Source: Butyrivibrio sp. (GTDB lineage: Bacteria > Bacillota > Clostridia > Lachnospirales > Lachnospiraceae). Taken from it: a DNA stretch of 64,000 bases. The DNA is taken from assembly GCA_024694565.1 (NCBI GenBank), contig JAILJR010000118.1, positions 27,491-91,490 on the forward strand. The letters are read 5' to 3'. The notes beneath the pieces were generated by a model that saw nothing but the letters and a program-made list of their open reading frames with translations, did not search any database and was not told where the DNA came from. Shown piece after piece: positions 50,234 through 58,169 of the stretch (position 1 is its first letter; the number at the start of each line of letters is the position of its first letter). Position numbers and translations under genes: made by a program.

Positions 50234-51613
50234 ATGCTGAGAGAGAACAAAGGCACAATAGTAGTAAACAAAGAACTTGAAATTATTTCAACAGATCAGG
50301 GCTATCGCGATTATGTTAATGAGAGCGATTCCAAGACTGTTTTTGCCAATATTCATCCCGATGACCAGCACCTTTTATATGAGATGGTAGAGGCTCTTGA
50401 TACAAATTCCACTACAGTGGTGTGCTTTAGAATCTGTGACCGCAATGGCAAATACAGATGGGTCAATGCAGAGTGTGAGCTGTCCGGCAGTGATTATATC
50501 ACTATAGCATTCCAGGATATTTCAAACATTGATGGAAGAGCCAGGGCGGCAGAGCAGGATTCTCTCACCGGGCTCTACAACAAAATGGCCATTACAGAGT
50601 ATGTCAGGAAAGAGTGTGAGCACAACAAGGCCAGGAATATTAATCTTGTAATTATTGATATTGACAATTTCAAGCAGCTAAATGACACTATGGGTCACGC
50701 TTACGGAGACAAGATTCTCAGAGAGGTTGCCGGGATTGTCATAGAGGTTCTTGGCAACGATGGAAGAGCCGGCAGAGTTGGCGGAGACGAGATCATGCTG
50801 GTCATTGAGAATATGGCCGAGAAGACAGATCTGAGGATATACCTCAAGAGTATAAGAGAGAGAGTAGAGTCCTCGCATATTGATCAGAATGGATTCCCGC
50901 TGGTAACAGTTTCCATGGGCATAGGAACATTTCCTACATATGTTGACAATTTTGAGGGTCTGTATTCTCTTGCGGAGAGAATGCTCCAGAGGGCCAAGTC
51001 AAGAGGCAAAAACAGATATGTAATCTACAATCCTGATATTCACGGTGCGATTATAGCCGGTGAGCTTGATGAATCCCTTATGGAGTTGTCCGGCGACAAG
51101 TCCCTTGACAAGAAAAAGCTGGTACTGGACAGCCTTGACGGGCTGTTCTGTACCATGAATGAAGCCATTACCTCGCTTATAAAAAAGATCAGTGTTACTT
51201 ATTGCTTTGAACAGGTATATGTCTTTTATAAGGATCTCGGAAAGAGCTTTTACGGTTATAAAAGAACCGGAGAAAGCTCTGAAACAAGTACCGGAAAGGT
51301 TCTTAGGATTGTTGACAATGTATCGGAATTTATATATGTGACTGAGCCCGGTTTTGAGAGCAGGTTTGATGCATATGGAGTTCTGATAGTGGATAATCCC
51401 GATGAACAGCTTAAGGAAAGCAGGGGCGCAAGAAGATTCTTTACCGAGAATGGCATAACCTGGGCTTTTCTGTACAAGATGCAGTCAGTTCCATACGATG
51501 GTTTTATCGTTTTTTACTACACGAGCGATAATCATCCTAAGCTTACAGATCAGGACATAAATAATCTCACATACCTTTGCAGAATGATGGAAATAGCAAT
51601 AAAAATTCGATAA
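50234..51613 (+). CDS. Diguanylate cyclase-type protein (PAS-like, GGDEF, C-terminal extension)
   Basis: 459 aa, no membrane helix. N-terminal PAS-like domain (1-105, 'VCFRICDRNGKYRWVNAECELSG'), GGDEF domain (about 110-275) with 'DSLTGLYNKMAITEYV', 'LVIIDIDNFKQLNDTMGHAYGD' and the signature loop 'GRVGGDEIML' (GGDEI). No RxxD inhibition site precedes it. The C-terminal 150 residues ('EAITSLIKKISVTYCFEQVYVFY') look GAF-like. Should make c-di-GMP if active. Same layout as the protein at 54913, so the two are paralogues. Follows pfp by 31 nt. Confidence 0.88.
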   Translation: MLRENKGTIVVNKELEIISTDQGYRDYVNESDSKTVFANIHPDDQHLLYEMVEALDTNSTTVVCFRICDRNGKYRWVNAECELSGSDYITIAFQDISNIDGRARAAEQDSLTGLYNKMAITEYVRKECEHNKARNINLVIIDIDNFKQLNDTMGHAYGDKILREVAGIVIEVLGNDGRAGRVGGDEIMLVIENMAEKTDLRIYLKSIRERVESSHIDQNGFPLVTVSMGIGTFPTYVDNFEGLYSLAERMLQRAKSRGKNRYVIYNPDIHGAIIAGELDESLMELSGDKSLDKKKLVLDSLDGLFCTMNEAITSLIKKISVTYCFEQVYVFYKDLGKSFYGYKRTGESSETSTGKVLRIVDNVSEFIYVTEPGFESRFDAYGVLIVDNPDEQLKESRGARRFFTENGITWAFLYKMQSVPYDGFIVFYYTSDNHPKLTDQDINNLTYLCRMMEIAIKIR

Positions 51614-51639
51614 TACCGCGATTTTTCGGCATTTTTCGG

Positions 51640-51668
51640 TTGTTATGTACATGAAATAGTAGTAGAAT
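51640..51668 (+). promoter_or_regulatory. Predicted sigma-A promoter for the HU gene
   Basis: TTGTTA at 51640, 17-bp spacer, TAGAAT at 51663. Confidence 0.5.
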
Positions 51669-51710
51669 AGGCTTTGTACAAAAAAATTTGTTTTTCGGAG
51701 GGAGAACCAA

Positions 51711-51989
51711 ATGAATAAGACAGAACTAATTGATGCAATCGCTAAGGAAGCTGGTCTTTCCAAGAAAGATGCGACTGCAGCACTGAATGCTTTTACAGAC
51801 ACTGTCACAAAGGAGCTTAAGAAGAAGGGTAAGGTTCAGCTTGTTGGCTTTGGTACTTTTGAGACCACAAAGAGAGCAGCCAGAACAGGCAAGAATCCTC
51901 AGACAGGTGAGGAGATCAAGATTGCTGCTTCTGTAGCACCTAAGTTCAAGGCTGGTAAGGCACTCAAGGATCTTGTAAACAAGAAATAA
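51711..51989 (+). CDS. hup: HU-family DNA-binding protein
   Basis: 92 aa. '[28 protein letters not shown]' is the dimerisation part, '[35 protein letters not shown]' the DNA-clasping arm, and '[14 protein letters not shown]' the end; all match HU, which bends and packs DNA. Perfect GGAGGGAG site, terminator close behind, hence highly expressed and monocistronic. Confidence 0.96.
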   Translation: MNKTELIDAIAKEAGLSKKDATAALNAFTDTVTKELKKKGKVQLVGFGTFETTKRAARTGKNPQTGEEIKIAASVAPKFKAGKALKDLVNKK

Positions 51990-52001
51990 TAATTACCATA
52001 C

Positions 52002-52034
52002 AAAAGGCTGTGCTTTTGGGCACAGCCTTTTTTG
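52002..52034 (+). terminator. Intrinsic terminator of hup
   Basis: AAAAGGCTGTG and CACAGCCTTTT (11 bp) followed by TTT. Confidence 0.92.
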
Positions 52035-52153
52035 GGAAGAATAATATCATTGAAATATTCATAGAATTTTTATAAGATGTTAATTAAAGGTATATAATGA
52101 TTTTTGAATTCAACTTTTTTTGCGTGTCATTACAACTGTGGGGATGGTTACAA

Positions 52154-53815
52154 ATGACGTTTGATAAGAGCTTTGAGAACTTTGTTCAGATTCTGTCTGA
52201 AGAGGAAGTGACTCCTGAGATTGCGCCAAGTGCTCTGGCGGATATCTCCAAAGAGTTTACCCTTCGTTCTATCGTGAGCACGGTTTATTATAAGAAGAAT
52301 TCTGATAAAGCGGGGGAACCGAGTACGGTTATTCCGCTTTTTGGTCCGGTTCCGGCAAATGAACACCCTCATTACAGATTCAGGAGCAAATTGTCCGGAG
52401 AGAAGAATGTTGTCTATGACATCTATCTCTTTGGTGAAAATAGATGGACTGACGAGGAATACAAAAATTTTTCCCTGATCCTTGATATTCTCTCTTTTCA
52501 TATGGAGAGATTTGTCATGATAAATACTGTGAAGCAGAGTGCTATGACCCAGTATCTGACGGGGCTTCCAAATTCAGGAGGTTATATTGCCTTTGTTTCA
52601 TCAAAGTTCCAGAGCGGAGAGATCATGAAATATGATGCGTTCTTTTTCAATCTCAAGAGCTTTGGACTTATAAGCAGAAGGTTTGGCGTCTCAGAGGGCG
52701 ATGAGATCATGAAGCGTTATGCAGCCAAACTCAAACAGTTCTGTGACGAGGATGAGATTGTGGCTCATTTTGGCGGCGACAATTACACGGCACTTATCAA
52801 GAAGGAGAGAACAAAGAAGTTTTTGCGGTATATAGCAGAGGTTCCTGTATACGGTGAGAAAAACGGAAGACGCGATGAGATCGGTATTTCCTCTGTATGC
52901 GGCGTATATGCAATAGATGAATCCATGAAGACGCCTACTCAGGCTATTTCAAGAGCGGCCATGGCTCTTGGCTACGCCAAAAATGTGGCGAATAAGCCAT
53001 ATGTCTTTGTAAACAAGGCCATGAGCACCAGGATATACAGACAGAAGCAGATTGAAGACAGATATGAGGAGGCTCTTGCAAACGATGAATTCAGGATATA
53101 TCTTCAGCCCAAGGTTGATACAGTCACAGGAAGGATAGTGGGAGCTGAGTCACTAGCGAGGTGGTTTTGCAACGGCATTGTACTGTACCCCACAGAATTT
53201 GTTCCGATTCTGGAACAGGAGGGAATGGTCGCTTCACTGGATCTGTATGTCCTCAAAAAGACCTGCGAGTTTATAAAGGAGTGGATTGACAAAGGGATTT
53301 CCCCGGTACAGGTTTCTGTCAATTTTTCAAGGAGAGATCTGACATATAAGGATCTTGCCGGTGAGATTACGAGGATTATAGATGGCTGCGGCATTGACCG
53401 AAGTTTTATTGAGATAGAAGTCACTGAAACAGCAAGTGAGGATGAGCGGATAATGATGACCAATTTCCTGTCAAAGCTCAAGGACGCCAATGTGTCAACA
53501 GCAATTGATGATTTTGGAACAGGTTATTCATCGCTCTCAACACTAAGGGATTTTCCTGTTTCAGTTATTAAAATAGACAGATCCTTCATCAACAACGAGG
53601 AGCTTAGCAGGAGCGATGAGATAGTACTTAAGAGTATTGTTACCATGGCAGGCGAGCTTGGTATAAATGTTGTAACCGAAGGAGTCGAGAGGCCTGATCA
53701 GACAGAGCTTCTCAAAAGTGTGGGCTGCAGAGTCGTACAGGGCTTTTTATATGACAATCCAATGCCCAAGGCTGACTTTGAAAAACGTCTGATAAAGGGT
53801 GTCTATGATGAATAA
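52154..53815 (+). CDS. c-di-GMP phosphodiesterase-type protein (degenerate GGDEF + EAL)
   Basis: 553 aa from ATG 52154; the track's start at 52097 overlaps a TATAAT (52094) and is doubtful. N-terminal unknown part (1-130), a GGDEF domain whose signature is 'FGGDNYTA', so inactive as a cyclase, and an EAL domain from about 305: 'FRIYLQPKVDTVTGRIVGAESLARW', 'VSVNFSRRDL', 'IEVTETASEDE', 'AIDDFGTGYSSLSTLRDFP', 'IKIDRSFI', 'VVTEGVER'. Metal ligands and catalytic residues look intact, so it should degrade c-di-GMP. Between two GGDEF genes. Confidence 0.9.
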   Translation: MTFDKSFENFVQILSEEEVTPEIAPSALADISKEFTLRSIVSTVYYKKNSDKAGEPSTVIPLFGPVPANEHPHYRFRSKLSGEKNVVYDIYLFGENRWTDEEYKNFSLILDILSFHMERFVMINTVKQSAMTQYLTGLPNSGGYIAFVSSKFQSGEIMKYDAFFFNLKSFGLISRRFGVSEGDEIMKRYAAKLKQFCDEDEIVAHFGGDNYTALIKKERTKKFLRYIAEVPVYGEKNGRRDEIGISSVCGVYAIDESMKTPTQAISRAAMALGYAKNVANKPYVFVNKAMSTRIYRQKQIEDRYEEALANDEFRIYLQPKVDTVTGRIVGAESLARWFCNGIVLYPTEFVPILEQEGMVASLDLYVLKKTCEFIKEWIDKGISPVQVSVNFSRRDLTYKDLAGEITRIIDGCGIDRSFIEIEVTETASEDERIMMTNFLSKLKDANVSTAIDDFGTGYSSLSTLRDFPVSVIKIDRSFINNEELSRSDEIVLKSIVTMAGELGINVVTEGVERPDQTELLKSVGCRVVQGFLYDNPMPKADFEKRLIKGVYDE

Positions 53816-53850
53816 AAAATAACGCTGGCAATACTGTCAGCGTTATTTTT
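53815..53850. terminator. Bidirectional intrinsic terminator
   Basis: AAAAATAACGCTGGCA pairs with TGTCAGCGTTATTTTT (16 bp, one G-U), between the convergent EAL and DegV genes. Confidence 0.92.
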
Positions 53851-53854
53851 TAGC

Positions 53855-54739
53855 TTAATCTATTCGCTTTTTTCCCCAAAAGAAGAGTGCAACAGTTCCC
53901 GGTCCGGTGTGACTTCCTATGGTCGTTCCGATGGACACTATCTCTACCTTGCCCTTGAGATTGTGAAACTTCGATTCAATAAGGTCTCTTACCGCGCCGG
54001 CCTTGTCATAGCAGTCTGAGCAGGAAATATAACAGTCACCTGAATAATCAAGTCCGCCTTCTGCCAGCTCCTCCATTTTTGCAACCTGAGCCTTCATGAC
54101 AGCACTAAAGCCCCGAATCTTGGAACGGACTATCAGCTTGCCCTGATAATCTACGTTCATAAGTGGACAAATATTAAGAACATTTCCGATTGCACCTGCA
54201 GCTTTTGAAACACGACCGCCTCTCACAAGATATTTGAGATCAGTAACAAAAAACCAGTGCTGACACTCCAGCCTGTGTGCGATTACCCACTCGTAAAGCT
54301 CATCGATACTCATTCCGCCGTCGCGAAGGTCAGCCAGCCTGTTCATAAGAAGTCCGTATCCGGCAGATGCCGCAAGAGAATCTACCACATACAGCTTCCT
54401 GTCCGGATATTTATCTCTGAGCTGGTCTCTGGCAATAGTAGCCGAGTTAAGTGTTCCGGAAATACCCGAGCTGAGAGTCAGATGAAGAACATCCTTACCC
54501 TGTTTGAGAAAGCTTTCAAAATAATCAACATACTCACCGACGCTGACCTGGGAAGTCCTGGTCACAGCTCCCTTCGCCATATCAGAGTAAAAATCCTTAA
54601 ACGGATAAGAAATCCCCAGATCATCAGGATAGTCCTTGCCATCAACATTGAAGTGAAAGCATATATAACTTATATCTCTCTTCTTAAAATGTTCCGCCGT
54701 AAGATCAGCGGTGGAACAACAGCTAATAATATAATCCAT
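53855..54739 (-). CDS. DegV family fatty-acid-binding protein
   Basis: 294 aa. 'YIISCCSTADLTAEHFKKRDI' (the usual first strand), 'RTSQVSVGEYVDYFESFLKQGKDVLHLTLSSGISGTLNSA', 'YVVDSLAASAGYGLL' and 'GTTIGSHTGPGTVALFFWG' give the DegV fold, which binds a fatty acid and feeds FakA kinase in some Firmicutes. No fakA homologue is nearby. GGAGGAA site. Shares a divergent promoter region with the next GGDEF gene. Confidence 0.93.
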   Translation of the reverse strand: MDYIISCCSTADLTAEHFKKRDISYICFHFNVDGKDYPDDLGISYPFKDFYSDMAKGAVTRTSQVSVGEYVDYFESFLKQGKDVLHLTLSSGISGTLNSATIARDQLRDKYPDRKLYVVDSLAASAGYGLLMNRLADLRDGGMSIDELYEWVIAHRLECQHWFFVTDLKYLVRGGRVSKAAGAIGNVLNICPLMNVDYQGKLIVRSKIRGFSAVMKAQVAKMEELAEGGLDYSGDCYISCSDCYDKAGAVRDLIESKFHNLKGKVEIVSIGTTIGSHTGPGTVALFFWGKKRID

Positions 54740-54829
54740 TTATAATTCCTCCAACATTTTTGTCTTTATCAATTAATTCTACTTATAATAACACTATTTT
54801 TATCTAATGGGCAACATACAATATTTTGT

Positions 54830-54858
54830 GTGACATTGCAGCCATTTTTTATTATAAT
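54830..54858 (+). promoter_or_regulatory. Predicted sigma-A promoter of the second GGDEF gene
   Basis: GTGACA at 54830, 17-bp spacer, perfect TATAAT at 54853. Transcription from about 54865 rules out the track's start codon at 54826. Confidence 0.65.
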
Positions 54859-54912
54859 ATCTTAGTAATTATGCGCAAAAAAGAAAATCTGTTTTTGCTG
54901 AACGGAGATACT

Positions 54913-56667
54913 ATGAAAGACTACAGTTATCTTAAGATTCAAATAGCTGATGACAGCCATTTGCTTGTATCAGCTGATTCGAAGGCATATGGAATCATCA
55001 AAAGTGATGAGTATACATCCTTTGAAAACTATGTTGTTCCCGAGTACAGAGAGAATTTTCTGAAAAAGCTTGAGGAGGCCGACGACACCTGGTTTCCTGC
55101 AAGACTTATGTCAGATACCAATAATGTATTGTATTATATTCGAGCCGCCAGAAGCAAAGACAACAGCCTGATCACGATGATACTGGTCAGCATTGATGAG
55201 CTTCTTGAAAGTCACAATAAACTGTTCAGGACAGTTGCGACCTACAAGGCCCAGCTTGAGCTGTTTGATGATGTTTTCTTTGAGTACGATCCAGCTGAAG
55301 GCACTGTTAATGTGTATAATGCCGATCTGGCTCATTTTGATGCGGGTGTCTATTCGATAGAGGAGTTTGAAAGGCTTCTATGCCAGAATATCAGCGAAAG
55401 GAAGCAGGCACCGATAAAGACCTTTATAGGACAGATGAAGGCCAAGACAGGAAGGTTCAATGCCCGTGTAGAAGCCAATCTTGCAAGCGGTGATACTTCT
55501 GTCCGTGCCACTATCCTTGAGGGGGCATACATTTATTATTATGAAGGCAGTGAAGGTGTAATAGGTCATATTCATCTTGATAACAGCAGAGGAAGACACG
55601 TGGCTTCAAGCATTAAGCGTGATTCTCTTACCGGACTTGTTGACAAGGCTGATATAATGAGGATTGCACAGGAGAGAATAAATGAGAGGAGAATTGACAA
55701 CACTACTCTTGCAATAATTGATATAGATTTTTTCAAGCTGGTCAATGATACCTATGGACATCAGGTTGGCGATGAAGTCATTAAAAAAGTGGCAGATATT
55801 ATTTCTACTGAGGTCGGGAGCAAGGGAATTGCAGGAAGATTTGGAGGGGATGAGTTCCTCGTTATCCTGTACAATACCAGGGAAGAAGATGATATAAGGC
55901 GCCACTTAAGGAGTATAAAGAACATAGTCAGCGCATCCTTTGCGGACAGAGTGGTGAATGAGAATATGTCAATATCTGTATCCATTGGAGCTGCAACCTT
56001 CTCTAAGGATGCAGACAACTTTGAAGATCTTTTCACTCTTGCTGATCACTGCCTATATATAGCAAAGGAAAAGGGCAGGAACAGATACATTATCTATTGT
56101 CCTGAAAAGCATGGTCCATTCGAGGAGATAATGGATAAATCCATGTCTAAAATGCTGTTAAATGACAGAGGGAATCTTTCCTACGGGGATATTTTGCTGA
56201 AGATGTATGATGTAACCTTCCACGGAAGCGGGATGTCTCCAAAGGAGCTAATGGATGAATTTGTGGTCAGCTTTGGGTTGCAGCATATGGGACTGTTTGT
56301 GGGAAAACCCATCAGCTTCAGGTATTCGACAGGACCGAACAGGCTAAGGGATCACAGCTCATATGATCTGCTTGTCGGCATACTGAATTCTGATACCAAG
56401 CAAAGGATATTTGCCGGCGGAGACTTTATTGTGCTAAACAGAGTGGATACACTTCCGCCTCAGGCGGGCAGTATCAAAGAATTTTTGAAGGATGCAGGTA
56501 TTTTTTCATATATAATGATCCGCTTTCATGATGCTGATGAACAGGAATGTATACTGACGATTACGAGCATTGGCAAATACACTCAATGGAATCAGCTTCA
56601 CTTTAAGTACTACAGAGCTTTCGTGGATATTCTGGCGAAGTATTCACTTGGCAGCGCAGAGTGGTAA
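54913..56667 (+). CDS. Diguanylate cyclase-type protein (PAS-like, GGDEF, C-terminal extension)
   Basis: 584 aa from ATG 54913 (ACGGAGA upstream; the promoter lies after the track's start). N-terminal PAS-like parts (1-245, 'LLVSADSKAYGIIKSDEYTSF', 'FDDVFFEYDPAEGTVNVYN'), GGDEF domain with 'DSLTGLVDKADIMRIAQERI', 'LAIIDIDFFKLVNDTYGHQVGDE' and an intact 'GRFGGDEFLVIL'. No RxxD site. A C-terminal ~160-residue GAF-like region ('FVVSFGLQHMGLFVGKPISF') is shared with the paralogue at 50234. Cytosolic; should make c-di-GMP. Confidence 0.9.
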   Translation: MKDYSYLKIQIADDSHLLVSADSKAYGIIKSDEYTSFENYVVPEYRENFLKKLEEADDTWFPARLMSDTNNVLYYIRAARSKDNSLITMILVSIDELLESHNKLFRTVATYKAQLELFDDVFFEYDPAEGTVNVYNADLAHFDAGVYSIEEFERLLCQNISERKQAPIKTFIGQMKAKTGRFNARVEANLASGDTSVRATILEGAYIYYYEGSEGVIGHIHLDNSRGRHVASSIKRDSLTGLVDKADIMRIAQERINERRIDNTTLAIIDIDFFKLVNDTYGHQVGDEVIKKVADIISTEVGSKGIAGRFGGDEFLVILYNTREEDDIRRHLRSIKNIVSASFADRVVNENMSISVSIGAATFSKDADNFEDLFTLADHCLYIAKEKGRNRYIIYCPEKHGPFEEIMDKSMSKMLLNDRGNLSYGDILLKMYDVTFHGSGMSPKELMDEFVVSFGLQHMGLFVGKPISFRYSTGPNRLRDHSSYDLLVGILNSDTKQRIFAGGDFIVLNRVDTLPPQAGSIKEFLKDAGIFSYIMIRFHDADEQECILTITSIGKYTQWNQLHFKYYRAFVDILAKYSLGSAEW

Positions 56668-56729
56668 TTTTTTTATTATCTGCAAAGATATTGAGGCTCT
56701 AAGCAGTACCTTAACATCTTATATATTAT

Positions 56730-56933
56730 GAGTTGTCCGACAAAAGCTCGCAAGGCCGACTCCGGCTGTGCATATTGCACAAGCATCTGAGAGGCCCTGT
56801 GAGCTCGTCGGTACTTAGCGTGGTATTTTCGAGCTTAGTACCGCTACGAAGCGAAAGGAGCGAAAGCGTGCCCGAAGTGATTGTACAATATGCACAGCCG
56901 GGGTCGGACTGGTGAGCTTTTGTCGGGCAACTC
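56730..56933. repeat. 204-bp palindromic repeat, copy B
   Basis: GAGTTGTCCGACAAAAGCTC to GAGCTTTTGTCGGGCAACTC, same length and orientation as copy A. Outer arms of 53 nt differ by six positions, several G-U compatible. Sits between the GGDEF gene and the pheS leader. The 60-aa plus-strand ORF and 80-aa minus-strand ORF inside it are artefacts of the repeat. Confidence 0.92.
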
Positions 56934-56951
56934 ATATTATTTTTGAGCGGT

Positions 56952-56996
56952 ATACTGTATGCACACATATTTGCGGCATTTACAGTATTCGCATAC
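56952..56996 (+). promoter_or_regulatory. Alternative hairpins in the pheS upstream region
   Basis: ATACTGTA (56952) pairs perfectly with TACAGTAT (56981), while the overlapping GTATGC (56957) pairs with GCATAC (56991). Only one can form at a time. No T-box landmarks are present. Confidence 0.4.
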
Positions 56997-57041
56997 GACC
57001 GGAAAAAGTCAGATATAAACTGGCATATATAGAGGAGGAGT
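56993..57041 (+). promoter_or_regulatory. Recurrent leader motif upstream of pheS
   Basis: TACGACCGGAAAAAGTCAGA runs into TATAAACTGGCATATATAGAGGAGGAG. GTCAG and CTGGC can pair around the ATATAAA loop, as at 39113. Confidence 0.6.
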
Positions 57042-57046
57042 AAAAG

Positions 57047-58069
57047 ATGATAAACGAACAGCTTCAGAAGATCAGAGAAGAGGCTCTCAGACAGATTTCT
57101 GAGTCAGAGGGTCTTGAGCGGCTCAATGATATCAGAGTCAGTTTTCTGGGGAAAAAGGGTGAGCTGACAAGCATTCTCAAGAGTATGAAGGATGTTTCTC
57201 CGCAGGATCGTCCTAAGGTTGGTCAGATGGTCAACGAGACAAGGCAGGCAATCGAGCAGGTGCTTGATCAGACAAAGAAACAACTTGAATCGGCAGCTCG
57301 AGACGCAAAGCTGAGGGCTGAAGTGATCGATGTAACACTTCCGGCCAAAAAGAACAAGGTTGGTCATAATCACCCCAACACAATTGCCCTTGAAGAGGTA
57401 GAGAGGATATTTACCGGAATGGGCTATGAAGTTGTTGAGGGACCCGAGGTAGAAAAAGACTATTACAACTTTGAGGCTCTTAATATACCTGCTGATCACC
57501 CTGCAAAGGATGAGCAGGATACATTTTACATTAATGGAGATCTCCTTTTAAGGACACAGACTTCATCTACACAGGTTCATGAAATGGAAAAGGGAAGGAT
57601 TCCGATCAAAATGATCGCACCCGGAAGAGTTTTCCGTGCAGATGAGGTAGATGCAACTCATTCGCCTTCCTTCCATCAGGTTGAGGGACTGGTTATCGAT
57701 AAGGACATTACTTTTGCTGATCTTAAGGGAACTCTTGCCGAGTTTGCCAGACAGCTATTTGGTCCTGAGACAAAGACTAAGTTCAGACCTCATCACTTCC
57801 CGTTCACAGAGCCGTCTGCCGAGATGGATGTCAGCTGCTTCAAGTGCGGTGGCAAGGGCTGCAGATTCTGCAAGGGTGAGGGATGGATTGAGATTCTTGG
57901 ATGCGGAATGGTACATCCCCACGTTCTGGAAATGAGTGGAATAGACCCCAACGAGTACACAGGCTTCGCATTTGGCGTTGGCCTTGAGAGAATTGCGCTT
58001 CTCAAGTACGAGATTGACGATATGAGACTTTTATATGAGAACGACGTTCGTTTTTTGAATCAGTTCTGA
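57047..58069 (+). CDS. pheS: Phenylalanyl-tRNA synthetase alpha subunit
   Basis: 340 aa. Catalytic subunit of the alpha2-beta2 enzyme that charges tRNA-Phe. N-terminal coiled-coil tRNA-binding part (1-90, 'VSFLGKKGELTSILKSMKDVSPQDRPKVGQ'), then class II motifs: 'NFEALNIPADHPAKDEQDTFY', 'LLRTQTSSTQV', 'GRVFRADEVDATHSPSFHQVEG', 'RPHHFPFTEPSAEMDV' and 'GFAFGVGLERIALLKY'. An insert 'CFKCGGKGCRFCKGEGWIEILGCG' has Cys pairs as in Clostridial PheS. GGAGGAG site; pheT follows. Confidence 0.96.
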   Translation: MINEQLQKIREEALRQISESEGLERLNDIRVSFLGKKGELTSILKSMKDVSPQDRPKVGQMVNETRQAIEQVLDQTKKQLESAARDAKLRAEVIDVTLPAKKNKVGHNHPNTIALEEVERIFTGMGYEVVEGPEVEKDYYNFEALNIPADHPAKDEQDTFYINGDLLLRTQTSSTQVHEMEKGRIPIKMIAPGRVFRADEVDATHSPSFHQVEGLVIDKDITFADLKGTLAEFARQLFGPETKTKFRPHHFPFTEPSAEMDVSCFKCGGKGCRFCKGEGWIEILGCGMVHPHVLEMSGIDPNEYTGFAFGVGLERIALLKYEIDDMRLLYENDVRFLNQF

Positions 58070-58084
58070 TTTAAGGGGGCTTGG

Positions 58085-58155
58085 TACCGCTTTTGAGTCA
58101 GTGCGGTATCTTCATTCGAACGGAGTTGTTTAAATATAAAACAGTTTTTTAGAGG
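58085..58155 (+). promoter_or_regulatory. Hairpin and weak leader motif between pheS and pheT
   Basis: GGTACCGC and GCGGTATC (58084-58110) form an 8-bp hairpin without a T run. It is followed by TTCGAACGGAGTTGTTTAAATATAAAACAG, a weaker relative of the leader motif at 43606, and then AGAGGAG. It may give pheT extra transcripts or stabilise the mRNA. Confidence 0.4.
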
Positions 58156-58169
58156 AGAACAGACTAAAA

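Noticed and set aside
56733-56915. 60-aa ORF 'MSDKSSQGRLRLCILHKHLRG...' and the minus-strand ORFs at 56726-56968 and 4791-5111
   Set aside because: They lie wholly or mainly inside the 204-bp palindromic repeat; both strands give similar peptides because the arms are inverted copies. No ribosome site.
58077-58110. T-box-like GCTTGGTACCGC between pheS and pheT
   Set aside because: It only resembles the T-box GGTGGTACCGCG. There is no Stem I, specifier loop or terminator/antiterminator pair, and it lies inside the operon.
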